From an uncultured Oscillospiraceae bacterium (GTDB taxonomy: Bacteria; Bacillota; Clostridia; Oscillospirales; Oscillospiraceae): a stretch of DNA of 6,380 nt. The notes beneath the pieces are model-generated. The model was not told the DNA's origin. It saw only the letters and a program-made list of their open reading frames with translations, and searched no databases. The DNA is taken from the NCBI GenBank assembly GCA_934661715.1, contig CAKUJL010000090.1, forward strand, positions 1 to 6,380. The letters are read 5' to 3'. Positions 1 to 5,954 of the stretch are shown piece by piece. Numbering within the stretch: position 1 is the first letter of the stretch; each line of letters opens with the position of its first letter. Both the position numbers and the translations under genes were made by a program.

Positions 1-279
1 CCGGTCATCTGCCTGAGCCAGCTTTCGCGTGCCAATGAATCGAGAACCGACAAGCGCCCGATGCTCTCGGACCTTCGCGAATCCGGCGCTATCGAGCAGG
101 ACGCGGACTCGGTCATGTTCATCTACCGCGACGACTACTATAATCCCAACACCGAGGAAAAGAACATCGCCGAGATCATTATCGCCAAAAACCGCCACGG
201 CGAAACCGGCACGGTCAAGACGCAGTGGATGCCGCAGTACACCACATTCTCCGATCTGGAGTGGAAGCATGAGGGATAA
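1..279 (+). CDS. dnaB: Replicative DNA helicase DnaB, C-terminal fragment (5' end outside window)
   Basis: The first 92 codons are the end of a RecA-fold hexameric replicative helicase, which unwinds DNA ahead of the replisome using ATP. Visible family signatures are CLSQLSR at fragment residues 4-10 (helicase motif H3, with the sensor Gln), the [13 protein letters not shown] segment around residues 23-35 (motif H4), and [11 protein letters not shown] around residues 62-72. In that last segment K63 and R65 align with the Lys and Arg finger that reach into the neighbouring subunit's ATP site in Geobacillus DnaB. The frame is open from base 1, so the start and the N-terminal domain lie upstream. 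The stop TAA at 277-279 lies inside tilS, whose ATG is at 269, so the genes overlap by 11 nt and are probably translationally coupled. DnaB and not a RadA/RecA relative is supported by the nearly unbroken match to the DnaB C-terminus. No frameshift is seen. Confidence 0.95.
   Translation, partial: PVICLSQLSRANESRTDKRPMLSDLRESGAIEQDADSVMFIYRDDYYNPNTEEKNIAEIIIAKNRHGETGTVKTQWMPQYTTFSDLEWKHEG
258..261 (+). promoter_or_regulatory. Shine-Dalgarno GGAG for tilS, inside dnaB
   Basis: GGAG lies 7 nt before the ATG at 269 and within the last codons of dnaB. It selects this ATG as the tilS start, although the tilS frame stays open upstream to about position 29, where it overlaps conserved dnaB codons. 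A ribosome ending dnaB at 279 would be sitting on this start, which fits translational coupling. Confidence 0.7.
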
Positions 280-1609
280 GTTGCTTTCGTTTATCCGCGA
301 AAAGGCGCTGCTTTGCCCAGGCGAAACGCTCGTCTGCGCCGTCTCGGGCGGCAAGGACTCGGTAAGCCTGCTGCACGCGATGCGCTCGCTTCAGGACGAG
401 CTGCAAATCACCGTCGAGGCCGCGCACGTCAACCACCAGCTGCGGGGCGAAGAATCCGACCGCGACGAAGCGTTTGTGAGGAGCCTCTGCGACGGCTGGC
501 ACGTTCCTCTCTTCGTCTGCCGTGCCGATGTTCTTTCGCGCAGCAAAGAAACGGGCGAAAGCGTCGAGGAAGCGGCCCGGGCCGTGCGCTATTCGTTTTT
601 TGAAAGCCTCGGCAAAAAGATCGCCACGGCGCACACGATGGACGACCAGCTCGAGACCGTGCTCTTAAATCTCCTCCGCGGCACCGGCCTTCGCGGCCTT
701 TGCGGGATTCTACCGCAGCGCGGCGTTTTTGTAAGACCGATGCTCTGCGTTTCGCGGGAAGACGTCGAAGCGTATCTGGCGCAAAACGAGCTTCCGCACG
801 TCGAAGACTCGACGAACGAGGAAGACTTCGCCCTGCGAAACCGGCTGCGGCATGACGTCATTCCCCTCCTGCGGCGAGAAAACGAAAATCTTCCCGCGAC
901 TATTTTCCGCATGGGGGAAATTTTGCAGGCCGAGGACGCGTATTTGTCCGGACAGGCCGCTTCCCTGCTGGCTTCCGCCCGGCTGCCGGATGGCGGCTGG
1001 TCGTGTTCGCGCCTGATGCAGGCGCATCCGGTGCTCAAAGCCCGTGCGGCGCGGCTTCTTTTAGACGAGCTGCACGTGAAAAAGCCCTCGCAGGCGCACG
1101 TTGCGGCGCTTCTGCGGATGCTCGAAAAAACGGATGGCTCGGAAAGCCTGTGTCTTCCCGGCGTGACGCTCACCCGCGCGTATGACGCGCTCTTCGAGGA
1201 TGAAGCAGAACCGCGAACGTTTGAAGAAAGGCCGCTCAAATTGGACGGCAGCGTCTTTTTTCCGGAGCTGGCGCTTACCGTTTCGTGCCGGTTCGTAAAA
1301 AAATATCAAAAATCGCAGCAAAGCCCCTGCACATTTGCTTTGAAATGTGATACCATAGAAAAAGATAGCCCCCTCGTGCTCCGGCCCCGCCTTCCGGGAG
1401 ACGTCATTTCCCTTCCCGGCGGCAGAAAGAGCGTCAAAAAGCTTCTCATCGACCGCAAAGTGCCGAGCCGGGAGCGAGCGCTCGTTCCGGTTCTGTGCGA
1501 TGGTACGGGCGTTATCTGCGTCTACCCCCTCGCGGTCGATCAAAACCGGCTGGCAGCCGATGGGGAAGCCGCCATTGTCATTGCGTTTACGAAAGAAAAA
1601 GTGAAATAG
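269..1609 (+). CDS. tilS: tRNA(Ile)-lysidine synthetase TilS
   Basis: TilS uses ATP and lysine to convert C34 of tRNA-Ile(CAU) to lysidine, which changes decoding from AUG to AUA and charging from Met to Ile; it is normally essential and cytosolic. The protein has 446 residues, usual for the family. The PP-loop ATPase motif SGGKDS is at residues 26-31, [12 protein letters not shown] at 53-64, [10 protein letters not shown] at 121-130 and RNRLR at 190-194, all TilS landmarks. A less conserved middle domain follows, and then the C-terminal TilS domain from about residue 369 (LRPRLPGD, then [13 protein letters not shown] at 387-399). The ATG at 269 has GGAG 7 nt upstream; the in-frame extension to about 29 is dnaB sequence in another frame. 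The SGGKDS loop also occurs in TtcA, but the two later domains and the lack of TtcA-type cysteine motifs decide for TilS. hpt follows after 14 nt. Confidence 0.96.
   Translation: MRDKLLSFIREKALLCPGETLVCAVSGGKDSVSLLHAMRSLQDELQITVEAAHVNHQLRGEESDRDEAFVRSLCDGWHVPLFVCRADVLSRSKETGESVEEAARAVRYSFFESLGKKIATAHTMDDQLETVLLNLLRGTGLRGLCGILPQRGVFVRPMLCVSREDVEAYLAQNELPHVEDSTNEEDFALRNRLRHDVIPLLRRENENLPATIFRMGEILQAEDAYLSGQAASLLASARLPDGGWSCSRLMQAHPVLKARAARLLLDELHVKKPSQAHVAALLRMLEKTDGSESLCLPGVTLTRAYDALFEDEAEPRTFEERPLKLDGSVFFPELALTVSCRFVKKYQKSQQSPCTFALKCDTIEKDSPLVLRPRLPGDVISLPGGRKSVKKLLIDRKVPSRERALVPVLCDGTGVICVYPLAVDQNRLAADGEAAIVIAFTKEKVK
1328..1356 (+). promoter_or_regulatory. Weak candidate internal promoter with dyad in the 3' part of tilS
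   Basis: TGCACA (1328-1333; 4 of 6 to TTGACA) and TACCAT (1351-1356; 4 of 6 to TATAAT) are 17 nt apart, and TG at 1348-1349 gives an extended -10 arrangement. A perfect inverted repeat CACATTT-N6-AAATGTG (1330-1336 and 1343-1349) fills the spacer. The segment is more AT-rich than the surrounding gene and encodes the linker before the TilS C-terminal domain. If real, it would feed hpt and ftsH about 260 nt downstream. The box scores are weak, so chance is quite possible. Confidence 0.2.
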
Positions 1610-1623
1610 AAAGAGGATTCGCC

Positions 1624-2184
1624 ATGATTAACAAAATTGACATGCAGCAGGATATCGAACGCGTGCTCGTCTCCGAAGAGGACATCCATGCCAGAATCTG
1701 CGAGGTCGGCGCACAGATCTCCGAGGACTACCGCGGAAAGTGCCCGATCCTGGTCGGCGTTCTGAAGGGCGTTGTGCCGTTCTTCGGCGAGATGTCACAG
1801 GCCATCTCCATCCCCGTGCAGGAGGATTTCATGTGCGTCACCTCCTTTGAAGGCGGCACGGAATCGACCGGCAAGCTCACCTTCCGCAAGGACATCGACC
1901 ACGACATCGAAGGCCGGGACGTCCTGATCTTGGAGGACATCATCGACTCCGGCAGCACACTGAAGCTCATCGTCGAGCTTTTCCAGGCAAGAAAGCCCGC
2001 TTCCATCAAGATCTGCACGCTTTTGGACAAGCCCTCGGGCCGGAAGGTCGATCTGGAGCCCGACTACACCTGCTTCACGATCCCTGCGGCCTTCGTCGTG
2101 GGCTTCGGCCTCGACTATGAGGACTATTACCGGAACCTGCCTTACGTCGGCGTCCTGAAGCCCGCCGTGTATCTCGAAAAATAA
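1624..2184 (+). CDS. hpt: Hypoxanthine phosphoribosyltransferase
   Basis: This cytosolic purine-salvage enzyme joins hypoxanthine (often also guanine) to PRPP, giving IMP or GMP. The 186-residue product is the usual size. The PRPP-binding signature VLILEDIIDSGST is at residues 100-112, with the paired acidic residues E104 and D105. LVGVLKG at 43-49 forms the loop before the active site. LLDKPSGRK and the near-terminal RNLPYVGVLKPAVY segment match Bacillus Hpt closely. The start ATG at 1624 has AGAGG (1612-1616) 7 nt upstream; a second ATG at 1642 is possible but less well placed. The flexible active-site loop reads VTSFEGG (72-78), where B. subtilis Hpt has VSSYG; the Ser is kept but the usual Tyr is Phe75. 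The position between tilS and ftsH is the classic Firmicutes order. In several Firmicutes Hpt is inhibited by (p)ppGpp, and B. subtilis HprT with TilS was reported to activate ftsH. Confidence 0.96.
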   Translation: MINKIDMQQDIERVLVSEEDIHARICEVGAQISEDYRGKCPILVGVLKGVVPFFGEMSQAISIPVQEDFMCVTSFEGGTESTGKLTFRKDIDHDIEGRDVLILEDIIDSGSTLKLIVELFQARKPASIKICTLLDKPSGRKVDLEPDYTCFTIPAAFVVGFGLDYEDYYRNLPYVGVLKPAVYLEK

Positions 2185-2189
2185 ACCTG

Positions 2190-2195
2190 AAGGAG
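2190..2195 (+). promoter_or_regulatory. Ribosome-binding site AAGGAG fixing the TTG start of ftsH
   Basis: AAGGAG lies 7 nt before TTG at 2203. In the ftsH frame TAA (2182-2184, also the hpt stop) and TGA (2188-2190) come just upstream, so no earlier start is possible. The first in-frame ATG comes only around residue 62, after the first membrane helix. TTG is therefore the start. Confidence 0.85.
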
Positions 2196-2202
2196 AACCT
2201 CA

Positions 2203-4104
2203 TTGTCTCAGCAATCGAAACCGACGAGCTTTCTCGTCTTACTTGTGGTGCTGGCCGTGACGCTGCTTCTGGTGAGCAGTCTGTTGACGCCAAATAATGC
2301 GCAAACGCTCCAGTACTCGGATGTTTTGGACCTGTTCCGAAACAAAAAGGTCGCGTCGTTTACCCTCGAGGGAAGCAGCCTTACCATGAAGGTGCGCGGC
2401 GATAATGACCAGGTATCCACCATGACGGCAAAAATCGGCGACACCGCGCAGTTCCGCGAAGACTTGGACGCGCTCATCGCCGAGCAGTACGCCTCTGGCA
2501 CGCTGGAGAGCTATAACTATCTACCGGCCAGTGAGCCGTGGCTGCGGGCGGCGGCTCCGTATATCATCGGAGGCATCGTCCTCATTGCCGTGTTTTTCTT
2601 CCTGTCCAGCCGCGCAAACGGCGGGCCGAACGGCATGGCAAACTTCACAAAGGCCAACGCACGCTTCGGCATTCCGACGAACCAGACCGTGACGTTCCAG
2701 GACGTCGCCGGTGCGGACGAGGAAAAGCAGGAGCTGGCGCAGATCGTGGACTTTTTGCAGGACCCGAAGCGCTACGCACGCCTCGGCGCGAAAATTCCGA
2801 AGGGCGTTCTGCTCGTCGGCCCTCCGGGAACCGGCAAGACCTTACTGGCCAGAGCCGTCGCGGGTGAAGCGGGCGTTTCGTTCCTTTCTATCTCGGGCTC
2901 GGATTTTGTCGAGCTCTATGTCGGCGTCGGCGCAAGCCGTGTGCGTGATCTTTTTGATCAGGCGAAGAAGGTCGCGCCCGCGATCGTCTTCATCGACGAA
3001 ATTGACGCTGTTGGCAGACGGCGCGGCGCGGGACTTGGCGGCGGACACGACGAACGCGAACAGACGCTCAACCAGCTGCTCGTCGAAATGGACGGCTTCA
3101 GCAGCAACACCGGCGTCATCGTCATCGCCGCAACGAACCGCAAGGACATCCTCGACCCCGCGCTCTTAAGACCCGGCCGCTTTGACCGGCAAATTTATGT
3201 CGGAACACCCGACTGGCGCGGCCGCGAGGCAATTTTGAGGGTCCACGCGAAGGATAAGCCGCTGGCCGAAAATGTGAATCTGGAAGCGCTTGCAAAGGCG
3301 ACGGCTGGCTTCACAGGCGCAGATCTGGCGAATTTACTCAACGAAGCCGCGCTTCTCGCCGCCGGGAAAAACCGCGCGGTCATCACCATGAAGGACATGG
3401 AAGAGGCGATGATCAAGGTCATCGCGGGCCCGGAAAAGCGCAGCCGCGTCGTGTCCCAGTATGAGCGAAAGCTCACCGCCTTCCACGAGGCCGGACACGC
3501 CATCGCCATGTACTGCCTTCCCACGCAGGACCCTGTGCACATGATCACGATCGTTCCGCGCGGTATGGCGGGCGGCATGACCATTTCTCTTCCGCAGGAC
3601 GATCAGTCGTTCGCCTCGAAGACCGAAATGTTCGAAACCATCGTGGGCTTTTTGGGCGGCCGCGTGGCAGAGCAGCTAAAGCTCGACGACATTTCGACCG
3701 GCGCTTCGAACGATATTCAAAGAGCCACCGCCATCGCGCGCGACATGGTGTCCAAATACGCGATGAGCGACAAGCTCGGCCCCGTGTCCTATTCGTCCGG
3801 AAACGAGGTCTTCATCGGCCGGGACTACGAAAAGACGAAGTCGTATTCTGAGTCTGTCGCGGGCCGCATCGACGACGAGGTGCAGGCGATTTTGACCTCG
3901 GCGTATGAAAAATGCACTGATATCCTGCACGCGCACGATCAGCAGCTCGAGGACGTCGCGTCCTACCTCTTGGCGCACAACAACATGGGAAGAGCCCAGT
4001 TTGAGGCCGTCATGGAGGGAAAGCCCGTTCCTGACGCAGACGTTCTTCCGATCGAGTCGATCGAGAAACTGGACAGTCCGGAAGTAGATTCTGAAAACGC
4101 ATAA
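2203..4104 (+). CDS. ftsH: ATP-dependent zinc metalloprotease FtsH
   Basis: FtsH is a hexameric inner-membrane AAA+ protease that extracts and degrades damaged membrane proteins and short-lived regulators. The 633-residue product has the full layout. TM1 is at about residues 9-28, an extracytoplasmic domain at about 29-112, and TM2 at about 119-135. Walker A GPPGTGKT is at 206-213, the pore loop ELYVG at 237-241 and Walker B IVFIDEID at 261-268. The second region of homology holds ATNR (310-313) and RPGRFDR (323-329), with Arg fingers R323 and R326. The zinc site HEAGH is at 428-432, with D504 in TGASNDI as the likely third ligand. All catalytic residues are present. The pore aromatic is Tyr239 where E. 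coli has Phe. The TTG start has a good AAGGAG. The gene begins 18 nt after hpt and closes the cluster before a strong terminator. The acidic C-terminal tail is unremarkable. Confidence 0.98.
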   Translation: MSQQSKPTSFLVLLVVLAVTLLLVSSLLTPNNAQTLQYSDVLDLFRNKKVASFTLEGSSLTMKVRGDNDQVSTMTAKIGDTAQFREDLDALIAEQYASGTLESYNYLPASEPWLRAAAPYIIGGIVLIAVFFFLSSRANGGPNGMANFTKANARFGIPTNQTVTFQDVAGADEEKQELAQIVDFLQDPKRYARLGAKIPKGVLLVGPPGTGKTLLARAVAGEAGVSFLSISGSDFVELYVGVGASRVRDLFDQAKKVAPAIVFIDEIDAVGRRRGAGLGGGHDEREQTLNQLLVEMDGFSSNTGVIVIAATNRKDILDPALLRPGRFDRQIYVGTPDWRGREAILRVHAKDKPLAENVNLEALAKATAGFTGADLANLLNEAALLAAGKNRAVITMKDMEEAMIKVIAGPEKRSRVVSQYERKLTAFHEAGHAIAMYCLPTQDPVHMITIVPRGMAGGMTISLPQDDQSFASKTEMFETIVGFLGGRVAEQLKLDDISTGASNDIQRATAIARDMVSKYAMSDKLGPVSYSSGNEVFIGRDYEKTKSYSESVAGRIDDEVQAILTSAYEKCTDILHAHDQQLEDVASYLLAHNNMGRAQFEAVMEGKPVPDADVLPIESIEKLDSPEVDSENA

Positions 4105-4105
4105 G

Positions 4106-4143
4106 AAAAAGTCCGCCGCTTGGGTTCAGGCAGCGGACTTTTT
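4106..4143 (+). terminator. Intrinsic terminator after ftsH
   Basis: A perfect 11-bp stem pairs 4106-4116 (AAAAAGTCCGC) with 4133-4143 (GCGGACTTTTT). The inner part can pair further (4118-4122 with 4127-4131, one G-U, after a C/A mismatch) to close on a GGTT loop. It begins one base after the ftsH stop. The A-run on the left and T-run on the right let it work on either strand, although no opposing gene exists here. It should end the dnaB-tilS-hpt-ftsH transcript. Confidence 0.9.
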
Positions 4144-4146
4144 ATA

Positions 4147-4151
4147 GGGAG
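4147..4151 (+). promoter_or_regulatory. Ribosome-binding site GGGAG of the radical SAM gene, close to the terminator
   Basis: GGGAG lies 4 nt before the ATG at 4156, a slightly short spacing, and 3 nt after the terminator's T-tract. It supports ATG 4156 over an in-frame TTG at 4120, which would sit inside the terminator hairpin and has no such site. Confidence 0.6.
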
Positions 4152-4155
4152 TCAT

Positions 4156-5055
4156 ATGGAGCACTACACGGCGTTAAGCCCCTATCTCAAATCCCGCTTC
4201 GGCTGCAAGGTCTACAAGCTCTCCCTCTCCGCAAGCTGCACCTGCCCGAACCGCGACGGCAGCATCGGCACACGCGGGTGCATCTTCTGCTCGGGAAGCG
4301 GCGAGTTTGCCGCGTCCGGCGCGGCTTCGATTCCGGAGCAGCTCGAACAGGCGAAATATATTCTGGGCAAAAAGGCACAAAATGCGAAATTCATCGCCTA
4401 TTTTCAGGACTTTACGAACACGTATGGCTCGGTTTCCCGATTGGAGCCGCTGTTTGAGGCTGCGATGAAACCTTCTGACGTGGTCGCGCTCTCGATTGCG
4501 ACGCGGCCGGACTGTCTGCCGGAGGAAATTCTTACGATGCTCTCCCGGCTGCGAGCGAAAAAGCCGGTTTTCGTGGAGCTCGGCCTTCAGACGATGCACG
4601 AAGAAACGGCGCAGTATATCCGCCGCGGCTATGCCCTTCCCGTTTTTGAAGACGCCGTGCGGAAGCTTCAGGCATTGAATATCGAGGTCGTCGCGCACAT
4701 GATCCTCGGTCTTCCCGGCGAAACGGCGGAAATGATGGAGCAAACCGCGCGGTATTTAGGCGCACTCGGCGTGGACGGCGTGAAGCTTCACCTGCTGCAC
4801 GTCCTGCGCGGCACGGATCTGGAACTTGATTACAGGTCAGGAAAATTTCAAACGCTGGAGCTCGGCGACTATATTACGAGCCTCGAGCGCTGCCTTGAAA
4901 ACCTGCCGCCGCGCGTCGTCATTCACCGGCTTACGGGAGACGGCGCCAAGCGCGATCTGATCGCTCCTATGTGGAGCTCGGACAAAAAGCGCGTTCTGAA
5001 TATGATCAGCCGCCGCTTTGAAGAAGACGGTCTCATACAGGGAAGCGCTCTGTAA
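4156..5055 (+). CDS. TIGR01212-family radical SAM protein (YhcC/YtqA-like, candidate MnmL)
   Basis: A 299-residue radical SAM enzyme with a [4Fe-4S] cluster expected to cleave S-adenosylmethionine. The N-terminus carries the family signature CPNRDG...GCIFC: C30, C42 and C45, spaced C-X11-C-X2-C and not the canonical C-X3-C-X2-C; an extra Cys28 is adjacent. Further matches to E. coli YhcC are AYFQDFTNTY, IATRPDC, ELGLQT, HMILGLPGE, GVDGVKLH and the QGSAL tail, so the protein looks complete. The B. subtilis member YtqA, renamed MnmL, takes part with the methylase MnmM in making mnm5s2U at the tRNA wobble position. Whether this copy is MnmL or a YhcC-like relative cannot be told by eye, so I give no symbol. 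No MnmM-like methylase adjoins it in the window. It follows the ftsH terminator with only 51 nt between genes, and I see no convincing promoter of its own. Confidence 0.9.
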   Translation: MEHYTALSPYLKSRFGCKVYKLSLSASCTCPNRDGSIGTRGCIFCSGSGEFAASGAASIPEQLEQAKYILGKKAQNAKFIAYFQDFTNTYGSVSRLEPLFEAAMKPSDVVALSIATRPDCLPEEILTMLSRLRAKKPVFVELGLQTMHEETAQYIRRGYALPVFEDAVRKLQALNIEVVAHMILGLPGETAEMMEQTARYLGALGVDGVKLHLLHVLRGTDLELDYRSGKFQTLELGDYITSLERCLENLPPRVVIHRLTGDGAKRDLIAPMWSSDKKRVLNMISRRFEEDGLIQGSAL

Positions 5056-5061
5056 GTCAGC

Positions 5062-5090
5062 TTGCAATTTTCGCGGTTCGGCAGTATACT
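5062..5090 (+). promoter_or_regulatory. Sigma-A-type promoter of the DUF5662 gene
   Basis: TTGCAA (5062-5067, 4 of 6 to TTGACA) and TATACT (5085-5090, 5 of 6 to TATAAT) are separated by exactly 17 nt, just after the radical SAM stop at 5055. Transcription would start near 5097, leaving a leader of about 45 nt. The -10 box lies in a perfect 10-bp palindrome, CAGTATACTG (5082-5091). Confidence 0.7.
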
Positions 5091-5104
5091 GGAAACAGAA
5101 AACG

Positions 5105-5125
5105 CCGCGCGATACCGCCGTGCGG
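5105..5125 (+). other. Small hairpin in the leader of the DUF5662 gene
   Basis: CCGCGC (5105-5110) can pair with GTGCGG (5120-5125) in a 6-bp stem with one G-U pair and a 9-nt loop. It ends 2 nt before the AAAGGGAG ribosome-binding site (5128-5134). It could modulate translation or stabilise the leader, but in GC-rich DNA such a short stem can arise by chance. Confidence 0.3.
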
Positions 5126-5141
5126 AGAAAGGGAGCGCGAA

Positions 5142-5714
5142 ATGGGAAGCTTTTGGGGCCATCTTCACACCATCAACCACCACAGAAGACTCGTCCGGCA
5201 GGGCTGCTTTCAGATGGGGCTTTACCGGCAGGGTCTTACGCACGACCTTTCCAAATATTCACCCGTCGAATTTCTGACGGGCGTCAAATACTATCAGGGC
5301 ACGCGCAGCCCGAACATCGCCGAGCGCGAGGAAAAGGGCTGGAGCGAGGCGTGGATGCACCACAAGGGAAGAAACCGGCACCATTGGGAGTACTGGACGG
5401 ACCTCGACACGAAGACGAAGACGTATCAGCCCGTGCCGATGCCGAAAAAGTACCTGGCCGAAATGGTCGCCGACCGCATCGCCGCGTGCAAGACCTATCA
5501 GGGCAAAAACTACACCGACGCTTCCGCTCTTTCTTACCTCGAGCGGTCGAACGAGGCCCGGCTCCTGCACCCGCAGACGCTCCGGGAGCTTCGGTTTTTG
5601 CTTACCATGCTGAAAGATTGCGGTGAAGCCGAGACCTTCCGCTATATCAGAACGTGCCTTCAGACGGGCAAAGCGTTCTGCCCGGAAGAGGAAACCGCAT
5701 CGGCAGAAATATAG
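5142..5714 (+). CDS. DUF5662 family protein, function unknown
   Basis: The product has 190 residues, with no signal peptide or membrane segment, so it is probably cytosolic. I recognise the DUF5662 pattern from THDLSKYSPVEF (residues 33-44), the aromatic stretch VKYYQG (48-53), and AWMHHKGRNRHHWEYW (70-85). Conserved-looking His and Asp residues (H13/H14, H34-D35, H73/H74, H80/H81) resemble the spacing of HD-type metal sites; this is inference, and no activity is known to me. The middle (VPMPKKYLAEMVADRI) and C-terminal parts look helical. The ATG at 5142 has AAAGGGAG 7 nt upstream. The gene has its own promoter and terminator, so it looks monocistronic, and its neighbours say little about its job. 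The composition resembles the surrounding genes, so recent transfer is not evident. Confidence 0.78.
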   Translation: MGSFWGHLHTINHHRRLVRQGCFQMGLYRQGLTHDLSKYSPVEFLTGVKYYQGTRSPNIAEREEKGWSEAWMHHKGRNRHHWEYWTDLDTKTKTYQPVPMPKKYLAEMVADRIAACKTYQGKNYTDASALSYLERSNEARLLHPQTLRELRFLLTMLKDCGEAETFRYIRTCLQTGKAFCPEEETASAEI

Positions 5715-5719
5715 GAGCA

Positions 5720-5749
5720 GGACGCAGGAGCTTTCCTGCGTCCCTTTTT
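5720..5749 (+). terminator. Intrinsic terminator after the DUF5662 gene
   Basis: A perfect 10-bp stem pairs GGACGCAGGA (5720-5729) with TCCTGCGTCC (5734-5743) around a GCTT loop, followed by C and TTTTT (5745-5749). It starts 5 nt after the TAG stop at 5712-5714. Confidence 0.92.
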
Positions 5750-5768
5750 CAGCGTTCTTCTTCCAACT

Positions 5769-5848
5769 ATTTCAAAGAAATGTCCGAATTTGTCGATTCT
5801 GCTTTCTGAAATTTTAATCGGAACATAAAAATTGTGTGAAATGCCGAA
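5769..5848 (+). repeat. Small dyads and a near-direct repeat upstream of the nucleotidase gene
   Basis: In the AT-rich gap, GAAATG-T-CCGAA (5777-5788) recurs as GAAATGCCGAA (5838-5848) 61 nt later, with one base missing. The first copy overlaps a perfect 5-3-5 inverted repeat ATTTC-AAA-GAAAT (5769-5781), and a second dyad TTTC-T-GAAA lies at 5803-5811. These could be regulator sites for the nucleotidase gene. The elements are short and the region is AT-rich, so chance remains possible. Confidence 0.25.
5790..5818 (+). promoter_or_regulatory. Candidate distal promoter for the nucleotidase gene
   Basis: TTGTCG (5790-5795, 4 of 6) and TTTAAT (5813-5818, 5 of 6) are 17 nt apart. A start near 5825 would give a leader of about 135 nt. 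The AT-rich context makes false matches likely; the site near 5879-5907 is a competing choice. Confidence 0.35.
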
Positions 5849-5878
5849 AAAATTCATGTAAATTCCCTCTTCTGCCTA

Positions 5879-5907
5879 TTGCTGTTTTTCAGCTTTTGTT
5901 GTATGAT
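5879..5907 (+). promoter_or_regulatory. Candidate proximal promoter for the nucleotidase gene
   Basis: TTGCTG (5879-5884, 3 of 6) and TATGAT (5902-5907, 5 of 6) are 17 nt apart, giving a start near 5914 and a leader of about 45 nt. The predicted start falls inside a perfect palindrome GGTATACC (5911-5918). Its TATACC, preceded by TG at 5910-5911, could instead serve as an extended -10. One of these probably drives the gene, but I cannot decide which. Confidence 0.45.
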
Positions 5908-5944
5908 TCTGGTATACCCTTTCGCATACAGCGAGAGTGAGAAC

Positions 5945-5954
5945 AAAAGGAGGA
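5945..5954 (+). promoter_or_regulatory. Strong ribosome-binding site of the nucleotidase gene
   Basis: AAAAGGAGGA contains a full AGGAGG core 5 nt before the ATG at 5959. It is the strongest ribosome-binding site in the window and fixes the start, which is followed at once by a signal peptide. Confidence 0.8.

Noticed and set aside
29..268. 80-codon in-frame extension upstream of the tilS ATG
   Set aside because: It overlaps the conserved end of dnaB in another frame, its translation is low-complexity Arg/Ser/Thr-rich with no TilS similarity, and ATG 269 has a good ribosome-binding site.
589..1239. Long open frame on the minus strand across tilS
   Set aside because: The translation is Arg/Ser-rich without recognisable motifs and mirrors the GC-rich codon pattern of tilS.
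1495..1623. In-frame extension upstream of the hpt ATG
   Set aside because: It overlaps the conserved C-terminal domain of tilS, and ATG 1624 matches the length and start of known Hpt proteins.
4120..4155. TTG start 12 codons upstream of the radical SAM ATG
   Set aside because: It lies in the loop of the ftsH terminator, has no ribosome-binding site, and adds residues absent from the family.
4174..4743. Long open frame on the minus strand across the radical SAM gene
   Set aside because: It is antisense to highly conserved radical SAM codons, with no motif or promoter of its own.
5018..5626. 202-codon open frame overlapping the DUF5662 gene
   Set aside because: It is in a different frame from the recognisable DUF5662 protein, is Arg/Pro-rich, and crosses the promoter and the radical SAM end.
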